Source: Marmoricola sp. OAE513
Lineage (GTDB): Bacteria > Actinomycetota > Actinomycetes > Propionibacteriales > Nocardioidaceae
Assembly (NCBI RefSeq): GCF_040546585.1
Contig: NZ_JBEPOC010000001.1
Location: 3,348,001-3,412,000 of the forward strand
Length of the DNA: 64,000 bases
Reading direction: 5' to 3'
The position numbers and the translations under genes are program-made. Positions 19,091 to 27,926 of this stretch are shown here, piece by piece. Numbering within the stretch: the stretch's first letter is position 1; the number at the start of each line of letters is the position of its first letter. The notes under the pieces are model-generated. The model saw nothing but the letters and a program-made list of their open reading frames with translations. It searched no databases and was not told the origin of the DNA.

Positions 19091-20620
19091 GTGATCGTTC
19101 CCTTCAGCGCCGCTGACTTCCTCGACCGCGCTCTGGCGGTCTACCGCGAGCGGATCGGGGTCCACGACGAGCCGGACCAGCCGGCCCCGTCGCTCGGCGA
19201 CCTGACCTACGCCGACCTCGGCGAGCGGGCGAAGGCGATGGCGGCGAAGCACGACGCGCTGGGCCTCGAGGTCGGTGACCGGATCGCGTTCGTCTCCCAC
19301 AACAGCGCGCGGTTGCTCTCCGCGTTCTTCGGGGTCTGCGGCTACGGCCGCGTGCTGGTGCCGGTGAACTTCCGGCTCTCGGCCGAGGAGATCAGCTACA
19401 TCGTGGAGCACTCCGGAGCCCGCGTGCTCTACGTGGACCCCGAGCTCAAGGACGCCCTCGCCGGAGTCACGGCGGAGCACACCTTCGTGCTTGGCGAGGA
19501 CGACGACCTCTACCTGCCCGGCGTCGAGCCCAGGGCCTGGGAGCACGAGGAGAACGCCACCGCGACGATCAACTACACCTCGGGTACGACGGCGCGCCCC
19601 AAGGGCGTGCAGATCACCCACCGCAACATCTGGACCAACGCGGTGACCTTCGCGCTCCACGCCGGCGTCACCGACCGCGACGTCTACCTGCACACGCTGC
19701 CGCAGTTCCACGCGAACGGCTGGGGGATGCCGTTCGCGATGACCGGGCTCGGCGTCCCGCACGTGATCCTGCGCAAGGTCGACGGTGCCGAGATCCTGCG
19801 TCGCGTCGAGAAGCACGGCGTCACCGTGATGTGCGCCGCTCCGGCCGTCGTCGCTGCGGTGCTGGAGGCCGCTGCGTCGTGGGAGGGCGAGATCCCCGGG
19901 CGCGACCGCGTGCGCATCATCGTCGCCGGCGCACCCCCTCCCACCAAGACGGTGGCCCGGGTCGAGGCCGAGCTCGGCTGGGAGTTCATGCAGATCTACG
20001 GGCTGACCGAGACCTCGCCGGTGCTGACGGTGAACCGCACCCGTGCCGAGTGGGACCACCTCGCGCCCGAGGACCGTGCCTCCAAGCTGGTGCGCGCCGG
20101 CAACCCCGCGCTCGGCGTCACGCTCAAGATCGACGACGAGGGCGAGGTGCTCGCCCGCTCCAACGTCGTCCTCGAGGGCTACTGGGAGCAACCGGAGGAG
20201 ACCGCCGCGGCGCTGGAGGGCGGCTGGTTCCACACCGGCGACGGGGGCGTCATCGACGAGGAGGGTTACCTCTCGATCAGCGACCGCAAGAAGGACGTGA
20301 TCATCACGGGCGGGGAGAACGTGTCCTCGATCGAGGTGGAGGACGCGATCTTCAGCCACCCCGACGTCGCCGAGGTCGCGGTCATCGGCGTCCCGGACGA
20401 GAAGTGGGGCGAGACCATCAAGGCGCTGGTGGTCAAGGCCGAGGGGTCATCGCTGACCGAGCAGGAGCTGATCGACTACGTGAAGTCGAAGGTGGCCCGC
20501 TACAAGGCTCCGTCCTCGATCGAGTTCCGCGACGTGCTCGCCCGGACCGCGACGGGCAAGCTGCAGAAGTTCAAGCTGCGGGCGCCGTACTGGGAAGGGC
20601 GCGACCGGCAGGTCAACTAG
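19091..20620 (+). CDS. Acyl-CoA synthetase (AMP-binding)
   Basis: Adenylate-forming ligase of 509 aa. It has the P-loop NYTSGTTARPKGVQ, the adenylate motif QIYGLTETSPVL, the hinge SISDRKKDVIITGGENVSS and the catalytic Lys in TATGKLQKFKL. It resembles medium/long-chain fatty acyl-CoA synthetases. GTG 19091 is taken as the start because GACGGAGG ends eight bases before it; the earlier in-frame GTG at 19073 lies upstream of that ribosome site. Its stop overlaps the next start by one base. Confidence 0.85.
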   Translation: MIVPFSAADFLDRALAVYRERIGVHDEPDQPAPSLGDLTYADLGERAKAMAAKHDALGLEVGDRIAFVSHNSARLLSAFFGVCGYGRVLVPVNFRLSAEEISYIVEHSGARVLYVDPELKDALAGVTAEHTFVLGEDDDLYLPGVEPRAWEHEENATATINYTSGTTARPKGVQITHRNIWTNAVTFALHAGVTDRDVYLHTLPQFHANGWGMPFAMTGLGVPHVILRKVDGAEILRRVEKHGVTVMCAAPAVVAAVLEAAASWEGEIPGRDRVRIIVAGAPPPTKTVARVEAELGWEFMQIYGLTETSPVLTVNRTRAEWDHLAPEDRASKLVRAGNPALGVTLKIDDEGEVLARSNVVLEGYWEQPEETAAALEGGWFHTGDGGVIDEEGYLSISDRKKDVIITGGENVSSIEVEDAIFSHPDVAEVAVIGVPDEKWGETIKALVVKAEGSSLTEQELIDYVKSKVARYKAPSSIEFRDVLARTATGKLQKFKLRAPYWEGRDRQVN

Positions 20621-21288
20621 TGCTGACCTACCTCCTCGTGCCGAGCCCGCTGCTCGGCCCCGCGACCTGGGACCCGGTCGCCGCCGCGCTGCGTTCCGCC
20701 GGCGCACGTGCCGAGGTCGCGCGCGTGGACGACGTGCTGGCGGCGGCGGACGGGCTCACCGACGTCGTCCTGGTCCCGCACAGCAACGCGGGCCTGCGTG
20801 CCTCCTGGTGGGCCTCGCTGATCCCCGCAGCCGCGACCGTGTACGTCGACGCTGCCCTGCCGCCCGAGGACGTCGAGGAGGTGCCGCTCGCGTCGAGCGA
20901 GTTCCGGGGGTTCCTGGCCGGGCTCGCCGGCCCGGACGGCGTCCTCCCGCCGTGGAGCGAGTGGTGGGACGACGTCGAAGGGCTCTTCCCGCACGCCGCC
21001 GCACGTGCCGCCGTCGAGGAGCAGCAGCCGCGGTTGAGCCTCGCCTGGTTCGACGAACGGGTCCCCGTCGCACCCGGCTGGGCAGGGCGCGACTGCGCCT
21101 ACCTCGCGTTCGGCGACACCTATGCCGAGGAACGCGCGTTCGCCTCGTCCCAGGGGTGGCCGACGACGACGATCCCCGGTCAGCACCTCCACCAGCTGCA
21201 CGCGCCGACGCAGGTCGCCGAGGCGATCCAGGGTCTCGTCGCCGCCCTCGCGTCAGGACGGCCACTTCGGGGTACAGGTGACGCATGA
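20620..21288 (+). CDS. Alpha/beta-hydrolase-like protein
   Basis: A 222-aa soluble protein whose layout suggests an alpha/beta-hydrolase: an N-terminal strand LTYLLVPSPLLGPATW and a Ser elbow in LVPHSNAGL (GxSxG degenerate to PHSNAG). A His-rich C-terminal segment (GQHLHQLHAP) could supply the catalytic base. GTG 20620 overlaps the synthetase TAG. Coupled translation with an acyl-CoA synthetase hints at a thioesterase or acyl-processing role (inference). Confidence 0.6.
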   Translation: MLTYLLVPSPLLGPATWDPVAAALRSAGARAEVARVDDVLAAADGLTDVVLVPHSNAGLRASWWASLIPAAATVYVDAALPPEDVEEVPLASSEFRGFLAGLAGPDGVLPPWSEWWDDVEGLFPHAAARAAVEEQQPRLSLAWFDERVPVAPGWAGRDCAYLAFGDTYAEERAFASSQGWPTTTIPGQHLHQLHAPTQVAEAIQGLVAALASGRPLRGTGDA

Positions 21289-21476
21289 GCCAACCACCGA
21301 GCGAGCCCCCGAGTGAGGAGGACGTCGCGAGCAGGGCACAGCTGCTCCCCGAGGAGCAGGCCGCCGGCAGCGACGATCCGCAGGCCCAGGCCGAGGCCAT
21401 CCTGGAGGAGTCCGAGGAGCGCACCCAGGATCCGGAGGGCACCCGGGCGGACAGCACGCAGACGCCGGGGGAATGA
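21285..21476 (+). CDS. Small acidic protein, unknown
   Basis: A 63-aa, Glu/Gln/Pro-rich, probably disordered protein. It starts at ATG 21285, overlapping the previous stop as ATGA, which supports translation. No motif recognised. Confidence 0.6.
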   Translation: MSQPPSEPPSEEDVASRAQLLPEEQAAGSDDPQAQAEAILEESEERTQDPEGTRADSTQTPGE

Positions 21477-21487
21477 CGTCCTGCCGC

Positions 21488-21493
21488 TAGCCT
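21488..21493 (+). promoter_or_regulatory. -10 element, leaderless Nif3 gene
   Basis: TAGCCT ends six bases before ATG 21500, with no ribosome site. Confidence 0.5.
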
Positions 21494-21499
21494 TCCCCC

Positions 21500-22636
21500 A
21501 TGCGCCTCGCTGACGTCGTCGCCCTCGTCGAGGGTTGGTACCCGCCGCACCGTGCCGAGGAGTGGGACTCCGTCGGCCTGGTGTGCGGCGACCCGGACGC
21601 CGAGGTGCGCTCCATCCTGCTCGCCGTCGACCCGGTCCAGGCGGTCGCCGACGAGGCGGTGGCGGGCGCCGCCGACCTGGTGATCGTGCACCACCCGCTC
21701 TACCTGCGCGGGACCACGACGGTCGCCGCGAGCACCTCCAAGGGCAGGGTCGTGCACGACCTGATCCGCTCGGGATGCGCTCTGCTCACCGCGCACACCA
21801 ATGCGGACTCACCCGCGGGCGGGGTGAGCGAGGCGATCGCGACCGCGCTGGGACTCAGCGAGATCCGGCCGCTGGACCCGGACCCGCACGAGCCCCGGGA
21901 CAAGATCGTCACCTTCGTCCCGCTGTCCCACGCCGACCAGGTGCGCACGGCGCTCGCCGAGGCGGGGGCAGGCTCGATCGGCGACTACGACTCCGCCAGC
22001 TTCGTCAGCCCGGGTCAGGGCCGGTTCCGGCCGTTGGCGGGCGCCAACCCGACGATCGGGACCGTCGGGGACCTCGAGGTGGTCGAGGAGGAGCGCATCG
22101 AGGTCGTCGCCGACCGCAGCATCCGGTCCCGGGTGCTCGCCGCGCTGATCCGCACGCACCCCTACGAGGAGCCGGCGTACGACGTCCTCGAGCTGGCCGA
22201 CCTCCCGGACCCGACGCGCGGTTCGGGACGGATCGGGGTGCTGCCCGACGAGGTCACCCTGCGTGAGTTCGCCGACCACGCCGCGTCGGTGTTCCCGCAG
22301 ACCGCAGGGGGTCTGCGGGTCGCCGGGGACCCGGAGCGGCCCGTCACGCGGGTCGCGTTGTGCGGTGGCGCCGGCGACTTCCTGCTCGGAGCAGCTCGTC
22401 GCGCCGGGGCCGACGTCTACGTCACCTCCGACCTGCGTCACCACCCGGCCTCGGAATCGGTCGAGGACGGCGGGCCTGCGCTCATCGACGTCGCGCACTG
22501 GGCAGCCGAGTCCCTGTGGCTGCCTGTGCTCCGGGATCGTCTGGTCGACGCGCTGGGCGCTCGGCCAAACGATACGGTGGGGGTGAGCGTGCACATCAGC
22601 ACCACCACCACAGACCCCTGGACCTTCCGGGTCTGA
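21500..22636 (+). CDS. Nif3-like dinuclear metal-centre protein
   Basis: A 378-aa NIF3/YqfO-type protein of the hexameric metal-binding family, often named GTP cyclohydrolase I type 2. It has N-terminal EEWDSVGLVCGD, metal ligands in VIVHHPLYLRG and AHTNADSP, and C-terminal VTSDLRHHPASE. The insert between the halves (about 130-240, including THPYEEPAYDVLE) is the PII-like/CutA-like domain of long Nif3 proteins. Molecular role not established. It precedes the zinc-ribbon and RNase H genes, as in mycobacteria. Confidence 0.85.
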   Translation: MRLADVVALVEGWYPPHRAEEWDSVGLVCGDPDAEVRSILLAVDPVQAVADEAVAGAADLVIVHHPLYLRGTTTVAASTSKGRVVHDLIRSGCALLTAHTNADSPAGGVSEAIATALGLSEIRPLDPDPHEPRDKIVTFVPLSHADQVRTALAEAGAGSIGDYDSASFVSPGQGRFRPLAGANPTIGTVGDLEVVEEERIEVVADRSIRSRVLAALIRTHPYEEPAYDVLELADLPDPTRGSGRIGVLPDEVTLREFADHAASVFPQTAGGLRVAGDPERPVTRVALCGGAGDFLLGAARRAGADVYVTSDLRHHPASESVEDGGPALIDVAHWAAESLWLPVLRDRLVDALGARPNDTVGVSVHISTTTTDPWTFRV

Positions 22637-22655
22637 CCTGCCGAGGAGCGTTCCG

Positions 22656-23399
22656 CTGAAAGCCGATCCGTCCGTCCAACTGAAGCTGCTCGACGTCCAG
22701 GAGCTCGACTCCCGTCTCGACGCGCTGCGGCACCAGCTCGCCACCATCCCGGAGGCAGTCGCGCTGGCAGAGCTCAAGCGGGGACGCTCCGACGTCGACG
22801 ACGCTGCCCGGGACGCCCGGATCGAGGTCGCCGACCTCACCGAGGAGCAGAAGCGTGCCGACGCCGACGTCGAGCAGGTCAAGGCCCGTCGGGTCCGCGA
22901 CCAGGGCATGGTCGACTCCGGCTCGATCAGCGACCCCAAGGCCCTCCAGCGGATGCTCGGTGAGCTGGAGTCGCTGCAGCGGCGCATCTCCGACCTCGAG
23001 GACGTCGAGCTCGAGGTGATGGAGAAGCTCGAGGCGGCCCAGGCCGAGCTCGACGACCGCACCGCCGCCCTGGCGAAGATCGACAGCGAGGCCGAGGCCC
23101 TCGAGGCCACCCGCGCCGAGAAGGCCGCCGCCCTCGAGCAGCAGCTGGCCGGAGTCGCGGAGGACCGGGCCGCCGCCGTGGTCGGCCTGCCCGAGGACCT
23201 GCTCGGGCTCTACGAGAAGCTGCGCGCCTCCAAGGGCGGTGTCGGTGCTGCCGCGCTGCGCCGCAAGGAGTGCGAGGGTTGCCGGATCACCATCAACGCC
23301 GCCGACCTGGCCGTCATCGCCGGGAAACCGGCCGACGAGGTCGTCCGCTGCGAGGAGTGCGACCGGATCCTCGTGCGCACCAGCGAGTCCGGCATTTGA
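22656..23399 (+). CDS. C4-type zinc-ribbon coiled-coil protein, CTG start
   Basis: A 247-aa protein, with a long coiled coil (about 10-175) ending in a zinc ribbon with CxxC pairs in KECEGCRIT and RCEECDRIL. The family N-terminus (KADPSVQLKLLDVQELD) begins right after a CTG at 22656, seven bases behind GAGGAG. No ATG, GTG or TTG start fits without losing that region; the first in-frame ATG (22908) would delete about 84 conserved residues. Its TGA overlaps the next TTG. Function unknown; related to mycobacterial Rv2229c. Confidence 0.85.
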   Translation: MKADPSVQLKLLDVQELDSRLDALRHQLATIPEAVALAELKRGRSDVDDAARDARIEVADLTEEQKRADADVEQVKARRVRDQGMVDSGSISDPKALQRMLGELESLQRRISDLEDVELEVMEKLEAAQAELDDRTAALAKIDSEAEALEATRAEKAAALEQQLAGVAEDRAAAVVGLPEDLLGLYEKLRASKGGVGAAALRRKECEGCRITINAADLAVIAGKPADEVVRCEECDRILVRTSESGI

Positions 23400-24550
23400 G
23401 CCAGCCGTCCCGCGTCCTGGTCGAGGCGGACGGCGGCTCCCGGGGCAACCCGGGCCCGTCCGCCTTCGGGGCCGTCCTCAAGGACGCCGTCACCGGCGAG
23501 GTGATCGCCGAGTCCGGCGAGACGATCGGGACGGCGACGAACAACGTCGCCGAGTACCGCGGCCTGATCGCCGGCCTCGAACTCGCCGCGGAGTTCGCGC
23601 CCGGCGCCTCGGTCGAGGTGCGGATGGACTCCAAGCTCGTCGTCGAGCAGATGGCGGGGAACTGGAAGGTCAAGCACGCCTCGATGAAGCCGCTCTTCGA
23701 GCAGGCCTCCAGGCTCGCGCCGGCGGGGACGGTGTTCACCTGGGTCCCGCGCGAGCAGAACGGTCACGCCGACCGGCTCGCCAACGAGGCGCTCGACGGG
23801 AACCCGACCTTCTACGGCTCGACGGCCACCCCCAGCACGACCGACGACGCCCAGCCGGCCTCGATGTCCTCCCGCGGGTGGTCCGCACCGACCGACCCGC
23901 CGACCACGGTGATCCTCGTGCGGCACGGGGTCACCGACCACACCACGAAGAAGCTGTTCTCGGGCGGGCTGACGGGGTCGAACCCCGGTCTGAACGACGA
24001 GGGCCGCGACCAGGTGCGCGCGACCGGTGAGTGGCTGGCGCCGCTGGCCGCGTCCGTCGACGCCCTCATCGCGAGTCCCGTGCGCCGCACGCAGGAATCG
24101 GCCGCGATCCTCGGGGAGATCCTGGGTCACGAGGCGCGGATCGAGGAGGGCATCGCGGAGATGGACTTCGGCTCGTGGGACGGGATGTCCTTCGTCGAGA
24201 TCCAGGAGAAGTACCCCGACGACCTGGACGCCTGGCTCGGCAACCTCGACCTCGCCCCGTCCGGGGGCGAGTCGTTCCGCACCGTGCAGGCCCGGGTGCT
24301 CGAGGGCCGCGACCGGATCATCGCCGCGCACACCGGCCAGACCGTGGTCGCGGTCAGCCACGTCACCCCGATCAAGACCCTGGTCGCCGACGCGCTCGGT
24401 GCGCCGTTGGAGGCGCTGTACCGGATGGAGCTGTCGCCGGCATCGGTCACCGTGATCTCGTACTACCGCGGCGGGTACGGGGGAGACGAGCTCCTCTCCA
24501 GCCTCCGCCTGTTCAATGCGCGCCCGACCGAGGCCCCTTTCCTGGCTTGA
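23396..24550 (+). CDS. Bifunctional RNase HI / acid phosphatase
   Basis: A 384-aa two-domain enzyme as in M. tuberculosis Rv2228c. The N-terminal RNase HI domain has the four acidic residues in LVEADGGSRGNPG, NVAEYRGL, VRMDSKLV and NGHADRLAN. The C-terminal histidine-phosphatase (CobC-like) domain opens with ILVRHGVTDH and has the second His in AVSHVTPIK. A TTG start at 23396 overlaps the zinc-ribbon stop as TTGA. The phosphatase part may act on alpha-ribazole phosphate, as shown for mycobacterial and streptomycete relatives. Confidence 0.92.
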   Translation: MSQPSRVLVEADGGSRGNPGPSAFGAVLKDAVTGEVIAESGETIGTATNNVAEYRGLIAGLELAAEFAPGASVEVRMDSKLVVEQMAGNWKVKHASMKPLFEQASRLAPAGTVFTWVPREQNGHADRLANEALDGNPTFYGSTATPSTTDDAQPASMSSRGWSAPTDPPTTVILVRHGVTDHTTKKLFSGGLTGSNPGLNDEGRDQVRATGEWLAPLAASVDALIASPVRRTQESAAILGEILGHEARIEEGIAEMDFGSWDGMSFVEIQEKYPDDLDAWLGNLDLAPSGGESFRTVQARVLEGRDRIIAAHTGQTVVAVSHVTPIKTLVADALGAPLEALYRMELSPASVTVISYYRGGYGGDELLSSLRLFNARPTEAPFLA

Positions 24551-24617
24551 CCTCTCCCGTGCCCGTCATCTTTCGGGCCGGCGTACGTCCTGGGGAGGAC
24601 GACAGGGGAGGCGAGCC

Positions 24618-24797
24618 ATGTGGACATCTCGGGTGAGCAAGCGCGGCAGGGTGCGGATCCCGGCCGACGTACGGGCCGAGCTGCAGGCGGGGCCGGGCAC
24701 GCGGCTGCGCTTCGTCCGGGTCGAGCCGGGCAGGTTCCGGCTCGAGGTGGAACCGCCGGCGGCGCAGCCTGACGACGCGCCCGCCGAACCCTCCTAG
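24618..24797 (+). CDS. AbrB/MazE-like swapped-hairpin protein
   Basis: A 59-aa DNA-binding-type protein. Residues 3-45 (SRVSKRGRVRIPADVR and following) form the SpoVT/AbrB beta-hairpin fold. ATG 24618 follows a strong GGGGAGGCGAG site. No toxin partner lies next to it, so a stand-alone regulator is likelier than an antitoxin. Its TAG overlaps the stop of the convergent YaaA gene. Confidence 0.75.
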   Translation: MWTSRVSKRGRVRIPADVRAELQAGPGTRLRFVRVEPGRFRLEVEPPAAQPDDAPAEPS

Positions 24798-25567
24798 AGC
24801 TCGCTGACGACGACGTCGAGCTGGGTGCCGTTCTTGGTCGGTTCGTGCAGCTCGACGGTCCAGCCGAGCGTGGTCAGGTGTTCGGCCAGGGCGACGGGGT
24901 CCCGCGGTTTGCTGCCGTCCTCGAGGAGCGCACGAACGATGCGACCTTTGGTGGCCTTGTTGAAGTGGCTGACGACCTTGCGGGTGCCGCGGTGCTCGTG
25001 CAGCACCCGGACGGTGGCGACCTTGCCAGCGTTCACGGGGCGCCAGAACCCGGCGTACATGCCGGAGCGGAGGTCGATGACCAGGCCGTTGCCGGCGGCG
25101 GGACCGAGCACCGGGTCGAGGTGCTCGCGCCAGTAGCTGCTGACGATCCCGGTCCCCGGCAGGTTGGTGTCCCCGGAGAGCCGGTACGCCGGGATCCGGT
25201 CGTCGGGACGTACGACGCCGAAGACCGACGACATGATGCCCAACCACCGGGTCGCCCGGCCCTTGGCTGCACCTTCGAGCGTGGTCAGGCCGAGGGCGTC
25301 GTACAGGACGCCGGTGTAGATCCGGTCCGCGCGCAGGGCCGGAGCCGTGCGCAGCAGCGTGTTCGCCGTGACGTGCTCGGCCTGCGTCGGGCCGAGGCCG
25401 AGGGTCTTCGCAGCAAGGTCGGGATCATTCGAGCAGTGCTCGACCAGGGCGCTGAGCACGGTCTCGCGTGCCTCGGTGAGTGCTGGGAACCCGAGCGCAC
25501 CGAGGTCCAGCGGCTTGCCGCGTCGCGGCGACGCCTTGCCCTCGGACGGGGGGAGCAGGATGAGCAT
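24794..25567 (-). CDS. YaaA-family peroxide stress protein
   Basis: A 257-aa DUF328/YaaA protein. It has the family opening MLILLPPSEGKA and the C-terminal basic segment VVSHFNKATKGRIVRAL. E. coli YaaA lowers free iron during peroxide stress and binds DNA with a helix-hairpin-helix-like fold. Here it is monocistronic and divergent from the RNB nuclease. Confidence 0.85.
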   Translation of the reverse strand: MLILLPPSEGKASPRRGKPLDLGALGFPALTEARETVLSALVEHCSNDPDLAAKTLGLGPTQAEHVTANTLLRTAPALRADRIYTGVLYDALGLTTLEGAAKGRATRWLGIMSSVFGVVRPDDRIPAYRLSGDTNLPGTGIVSSYWREHLDPVLGPAAGNGLVIDLRSGMYAGFWRPVNAGKVATVRVLHEHRGTRKVVSHFNKATKGRIVRALLEDGSKPRDPVALAEHLTTLGWTVELHEPTKNGTQLDVVVSEL

Positions 25568-25573
25568 CCGGCA

Positions 25574-25579
25574 AGCCTA
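25574..25579 (-). promoter_or_regulatory. -10 element, leaderless yaaA transcript
   Basis: On the minus strand TAGGCT ends six bases before the ATG at 25567. Confidence 0.5.
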
Positions 25580-25616
25580 GGGCGGTGGTCTCGACAGGGC
25601 TCGACCACCCGGCCCC

Positions 25617-25622
25617 TAGGGT
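25617..25622 (+). promoter_or_regulatory. -10 element, leaderless RNB nuclease transcript
   Basis: TAGGGT ends six bases before GTG 25629; no ribosome site. Confidence 0.55.
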
Positions 25623-25628
25623 GAAGCC

Positions 25629-27059
25629 GTGAGCAACCGCGTACTCCGGGTCCGGACATCCGCTGCCGAGCTGGAGGAGGGCGTCCGGGCGATCCAGGCC
25701 GAGCAGCACCTCGTCGCCGAGTTCCCGGCCGAGGTCGTCGCCGAGGCGGTGGCTGCTGCCCGGGCACCCCGGTTGCCCGACCTGGACCGGACCGACCTGC
25801 CGTTCGTCACCATAGACCCGGTCGGCGCGATGGACCTGGACCAGGCGATGCACCTGGAGCGCGACGGTGACGGGTACGTCGTGCACTACGCCATCGCCGA
25901 CGTGTCCGCTTTCGTCGTACCGGGCGGCGCCATCGACGCGGAGGCGCGCCGTCGTGGTGAGTCGCTCTACGGCGCCGACTCGAAGATCCCGCTGCACCCG
26001 CGAGAGCTCTCCGAGGACGCGGCCTCGCTGCTGCCCGACCAGACCCGGCCGGCGTTCCTGTGGACCATCAAGCTCGACGCAGCGGGGGAGCAGACGGATG
26101 CGCACCTCGAGCGTGCGCTGGTCCGCTCGACCGCGCGTCTGGACTACGACGGGGTCCAGCACCAGCTCGACGCCGGGACCGCTCCGCCGATGCTCGAGCT
26201 GCTGAAGGAGATCGGCCAGCTGCGCCAGAAGCTGGAAGCCGCGCGTGGCGGGGTCAGCCTGCCGATGCCCGAGCAGGTCGTGGACTGTGCTCCGGGCGGG
26301 TGGAGCGTCGCCTTCCGCGACCTGCTCCCCGTCGAGGACTGGAACGCGCAGATCTCGCTGCTCACCGGTTTCGCGGCCGCCTCGATGATGGTCTACGGCA
26401 AGGTCGGGATCCTGCGCACGCTCCCGCCCCCGGAGTCCGGCGCGGTCAAGCGCCTGCACCGCACCGCCCGGGCGCTCGGGGTGGAGTGGCCGGCCGAGCA
26501 GACCTACCCCGACTTCATCCGGTCGCTGGACCCGGCGAGACCGAACCACCTCGCGATGATCACCGCCTGCACCTCGCTGCTCCGCGGTGCCGGCTACACC
26601 GACTTCGTCGGAGAGATCCCGGCGCAGCCGCTGCACGCTGCACTCGCCTCGGAGTACGCGCACGTCACCGCGCCGTTGCGCCGCCTGGTGGACCGCTTCG
26701 GTCTGGAGGTCTGCGTCGCGCTCTGTGCCGGTACGCCGGTGCCGGAGTGGGTGCTGGCGGCACTGCCCGAGCTGGACGAGACCATGCAGGAGTCCGGGCG
26801 CCGGGCCCGTACCTATGAGAACGCGGTGCTCAACCTGATCGAGGCGGCGACCCTCGCTGCACGGGTCGGGGAGAAGTTCACCGGGGTCGTGGTCGAGACC
26901 GAGCACGACGACCCGGACAAGGGTGACTTCGTGGTGCGCGACCCGGCGGTCACCGCACGCATCACCGGGACCGGAGGTCTGCCGGTCGGAGAGCTCCTGG
27001 AGGCGACCCTGGTCGAGGCGGACCCGAGGACGCGGGTCGTGCGCTTCGAGGCGCCCTAG
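25629..27059 (+). CDS. RNB-domain ribonuclease
   Basis: RNase II/R-type 3'-5' exoribonuclease core, 476 aa. The catalytic acidic cluster is TIDPVGAMDLDQAM (about residues 60-75), and the later conserved helix ASEYAHVTAPLRRLVDRF is present. It is shorter than RNase II (about 640) and lacks clear N-terminal cold-shock domains. The C-terminal 90 residues could be a reduced S1-like domain. The second Asp of the usual DDA is replaced by Gln (DQA), which may alter activity. Confidence 0.85.
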   Translation: MSNRVLRVRTSAAELEEGVRAIQAEQHLVAEFPAEVVAEAVAAARAPRLPDLDRTDLPFVTIDPVGAMDLDQAMHLERDGDGYVVHYAIADVSAFVVPGGAIDAEARRRGESLYGADSKIPLHPRELSEDAASLLPDQTRPAFLWTIKLDAAGEQTDAHLERALVRSTARLDYDGVQHQLDAGTAPPMLELLKEIGQLRQKLEAARGGVSLPMPEQVVDCAPGGWSVAFRDLLPVEDWNAQISLLTGFAAASMMVYGKVGILRTLPPPESGAVKRLHRTARALGVEWPAEQTYPDFIRSLDPARPNHLAMITACTSLLRGAGYTDFVGEIPAQPLHAALASEYAHVTAPLRRLVDRFGLEVCVALCAGTPVPEWVLAALPELDETMQESGRRARTYENAVLNLIEAATLAARVGEKFTGVVVETEHDDPDKGDFVVRDPAVTARITGTGGLPVGELLEATLVEADPRTRVVRFEAP

Positions 27060-27080
27060 CTCGGGGCAGCAGCCTGGGAC

Positions 27081-27926
27081 TTAGCCGATCCGGGTGACCT
27101 GGACGTCCACGGCCATCGTGGACTTGCCACCGCCGCTGAAGATTCCGGACAGCGGCTTCACGTCGGCGTAGTTGCGTCCGGTCGCGACCACGACGTGCCG
27201 TTCGGCGGGTGCGGTGTCGTTCGTCGGGTCCCAGCCGCGCCAGCCGCCGTCCCACCACTGGATCCAGGCGTGCGACTCCCCGCGCACGCTGACCCCGAGC
27301 TCGGGCTCGGACTCGGGGTGGAGGTAGCCGGAGACGTAGCGCGCCGGGATCCCGAGCTGGCGCAGGCCGCCGATGACGAGGTGGGCCATGTCCTGGCAGA
27401 CGCCGGCCCGGGCCTCCCAGGAGTCGGCGGCGAGGCCCTGGACGTGGGTGCTGCCGACGACGTAGTCGACCTCGTCGTGGATCAAGGAGCACACCGCTCG
27501 CGCGGCCGACTCGGGGTCGGGGCTCGCCGTCCCGATCTCGGCGAAGCGCGCCGCGAGGTCGGCCGGCGGCCGGACCCGGTCGCGGATGTGCAGCAGCTCG
27601 GTGAACCGGTCGGTCACCGGGTCCGAGTGCAGCTCGGACCAGCTCAGCCGTTCGACGGGCGAGTCGAGCTTCTCGGTGTGCACCGTGGCGGTGGCCGTGA
27701 CCGTGAGCGAGTCGTGCGGGTCCAGGATCTCGAACGCGGTGACCTGGGTGCCCCAGTAGTCGCGGTACGACCAGGACCAGGGGGTCGGGTGCACGTCGAG
27801 CCGGGTGTGGACGACGATCTGACCGGCCGTCGTCTGCGGGGTGAGTCGGGCCTCGTTGAAGGAGGCGGCGGCCCCTCCCTCGTAGGTGAACTCGGTCTTG
27901 TGAACGACCTTGAGCTGCACGGTCAC
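27081..27926 (-). CDS. Transglutaminase-like protein of the ATP-grasp cluster
   Basis: Cys-protease-fold protein of 281 aa. The N-terminal beta domain opens with HKTEFTYEGGAAASFNEARL. The catalytic core has Cys in AGVCQDMAHL, His in ESHAWIQWW and Asp in GWDPTND. GTG 27926 overlaps the upstream stop as GTGA; another GTG lies one codon earlier. It is the last gene of the ATP-grasp/alpha-E/transglutaminase operon, a conserved trio thought to make or process an unknown peptide-like product. Confidence 0.88.
   Translation of the reverse strand: MTVQLKVVHKTEFTYEGGAAASFNEARLTPQTTAGQIVVHTRLDVHPTPWSWSYRDYWGTQVTAFEILDPHDSLTVTATATVHTEKLDSPVERLSWSELHSDPVTDRFTELLHIRDRVRPPADLAARFAEIGTASPDPESAARAVCSLIHDEVDYVVGSTHVQGLAADSWEARAGVCQDMAHLVIGGLRQLGIPARYVSGYLHPESEPELGVSVRGESHAWIQWWDGGWRGWDPTNDTAPAERHVVVATGRNYADVKPLSGIFSGGGKSTMAVDVQVTRIG

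Noticed and set aside
24618-24797. Toxin-antitoxin module
   Set aside because: The AbrB-like gene has no adjacent toxin; the neighbours are RNase H/phosphatase and YaaA.
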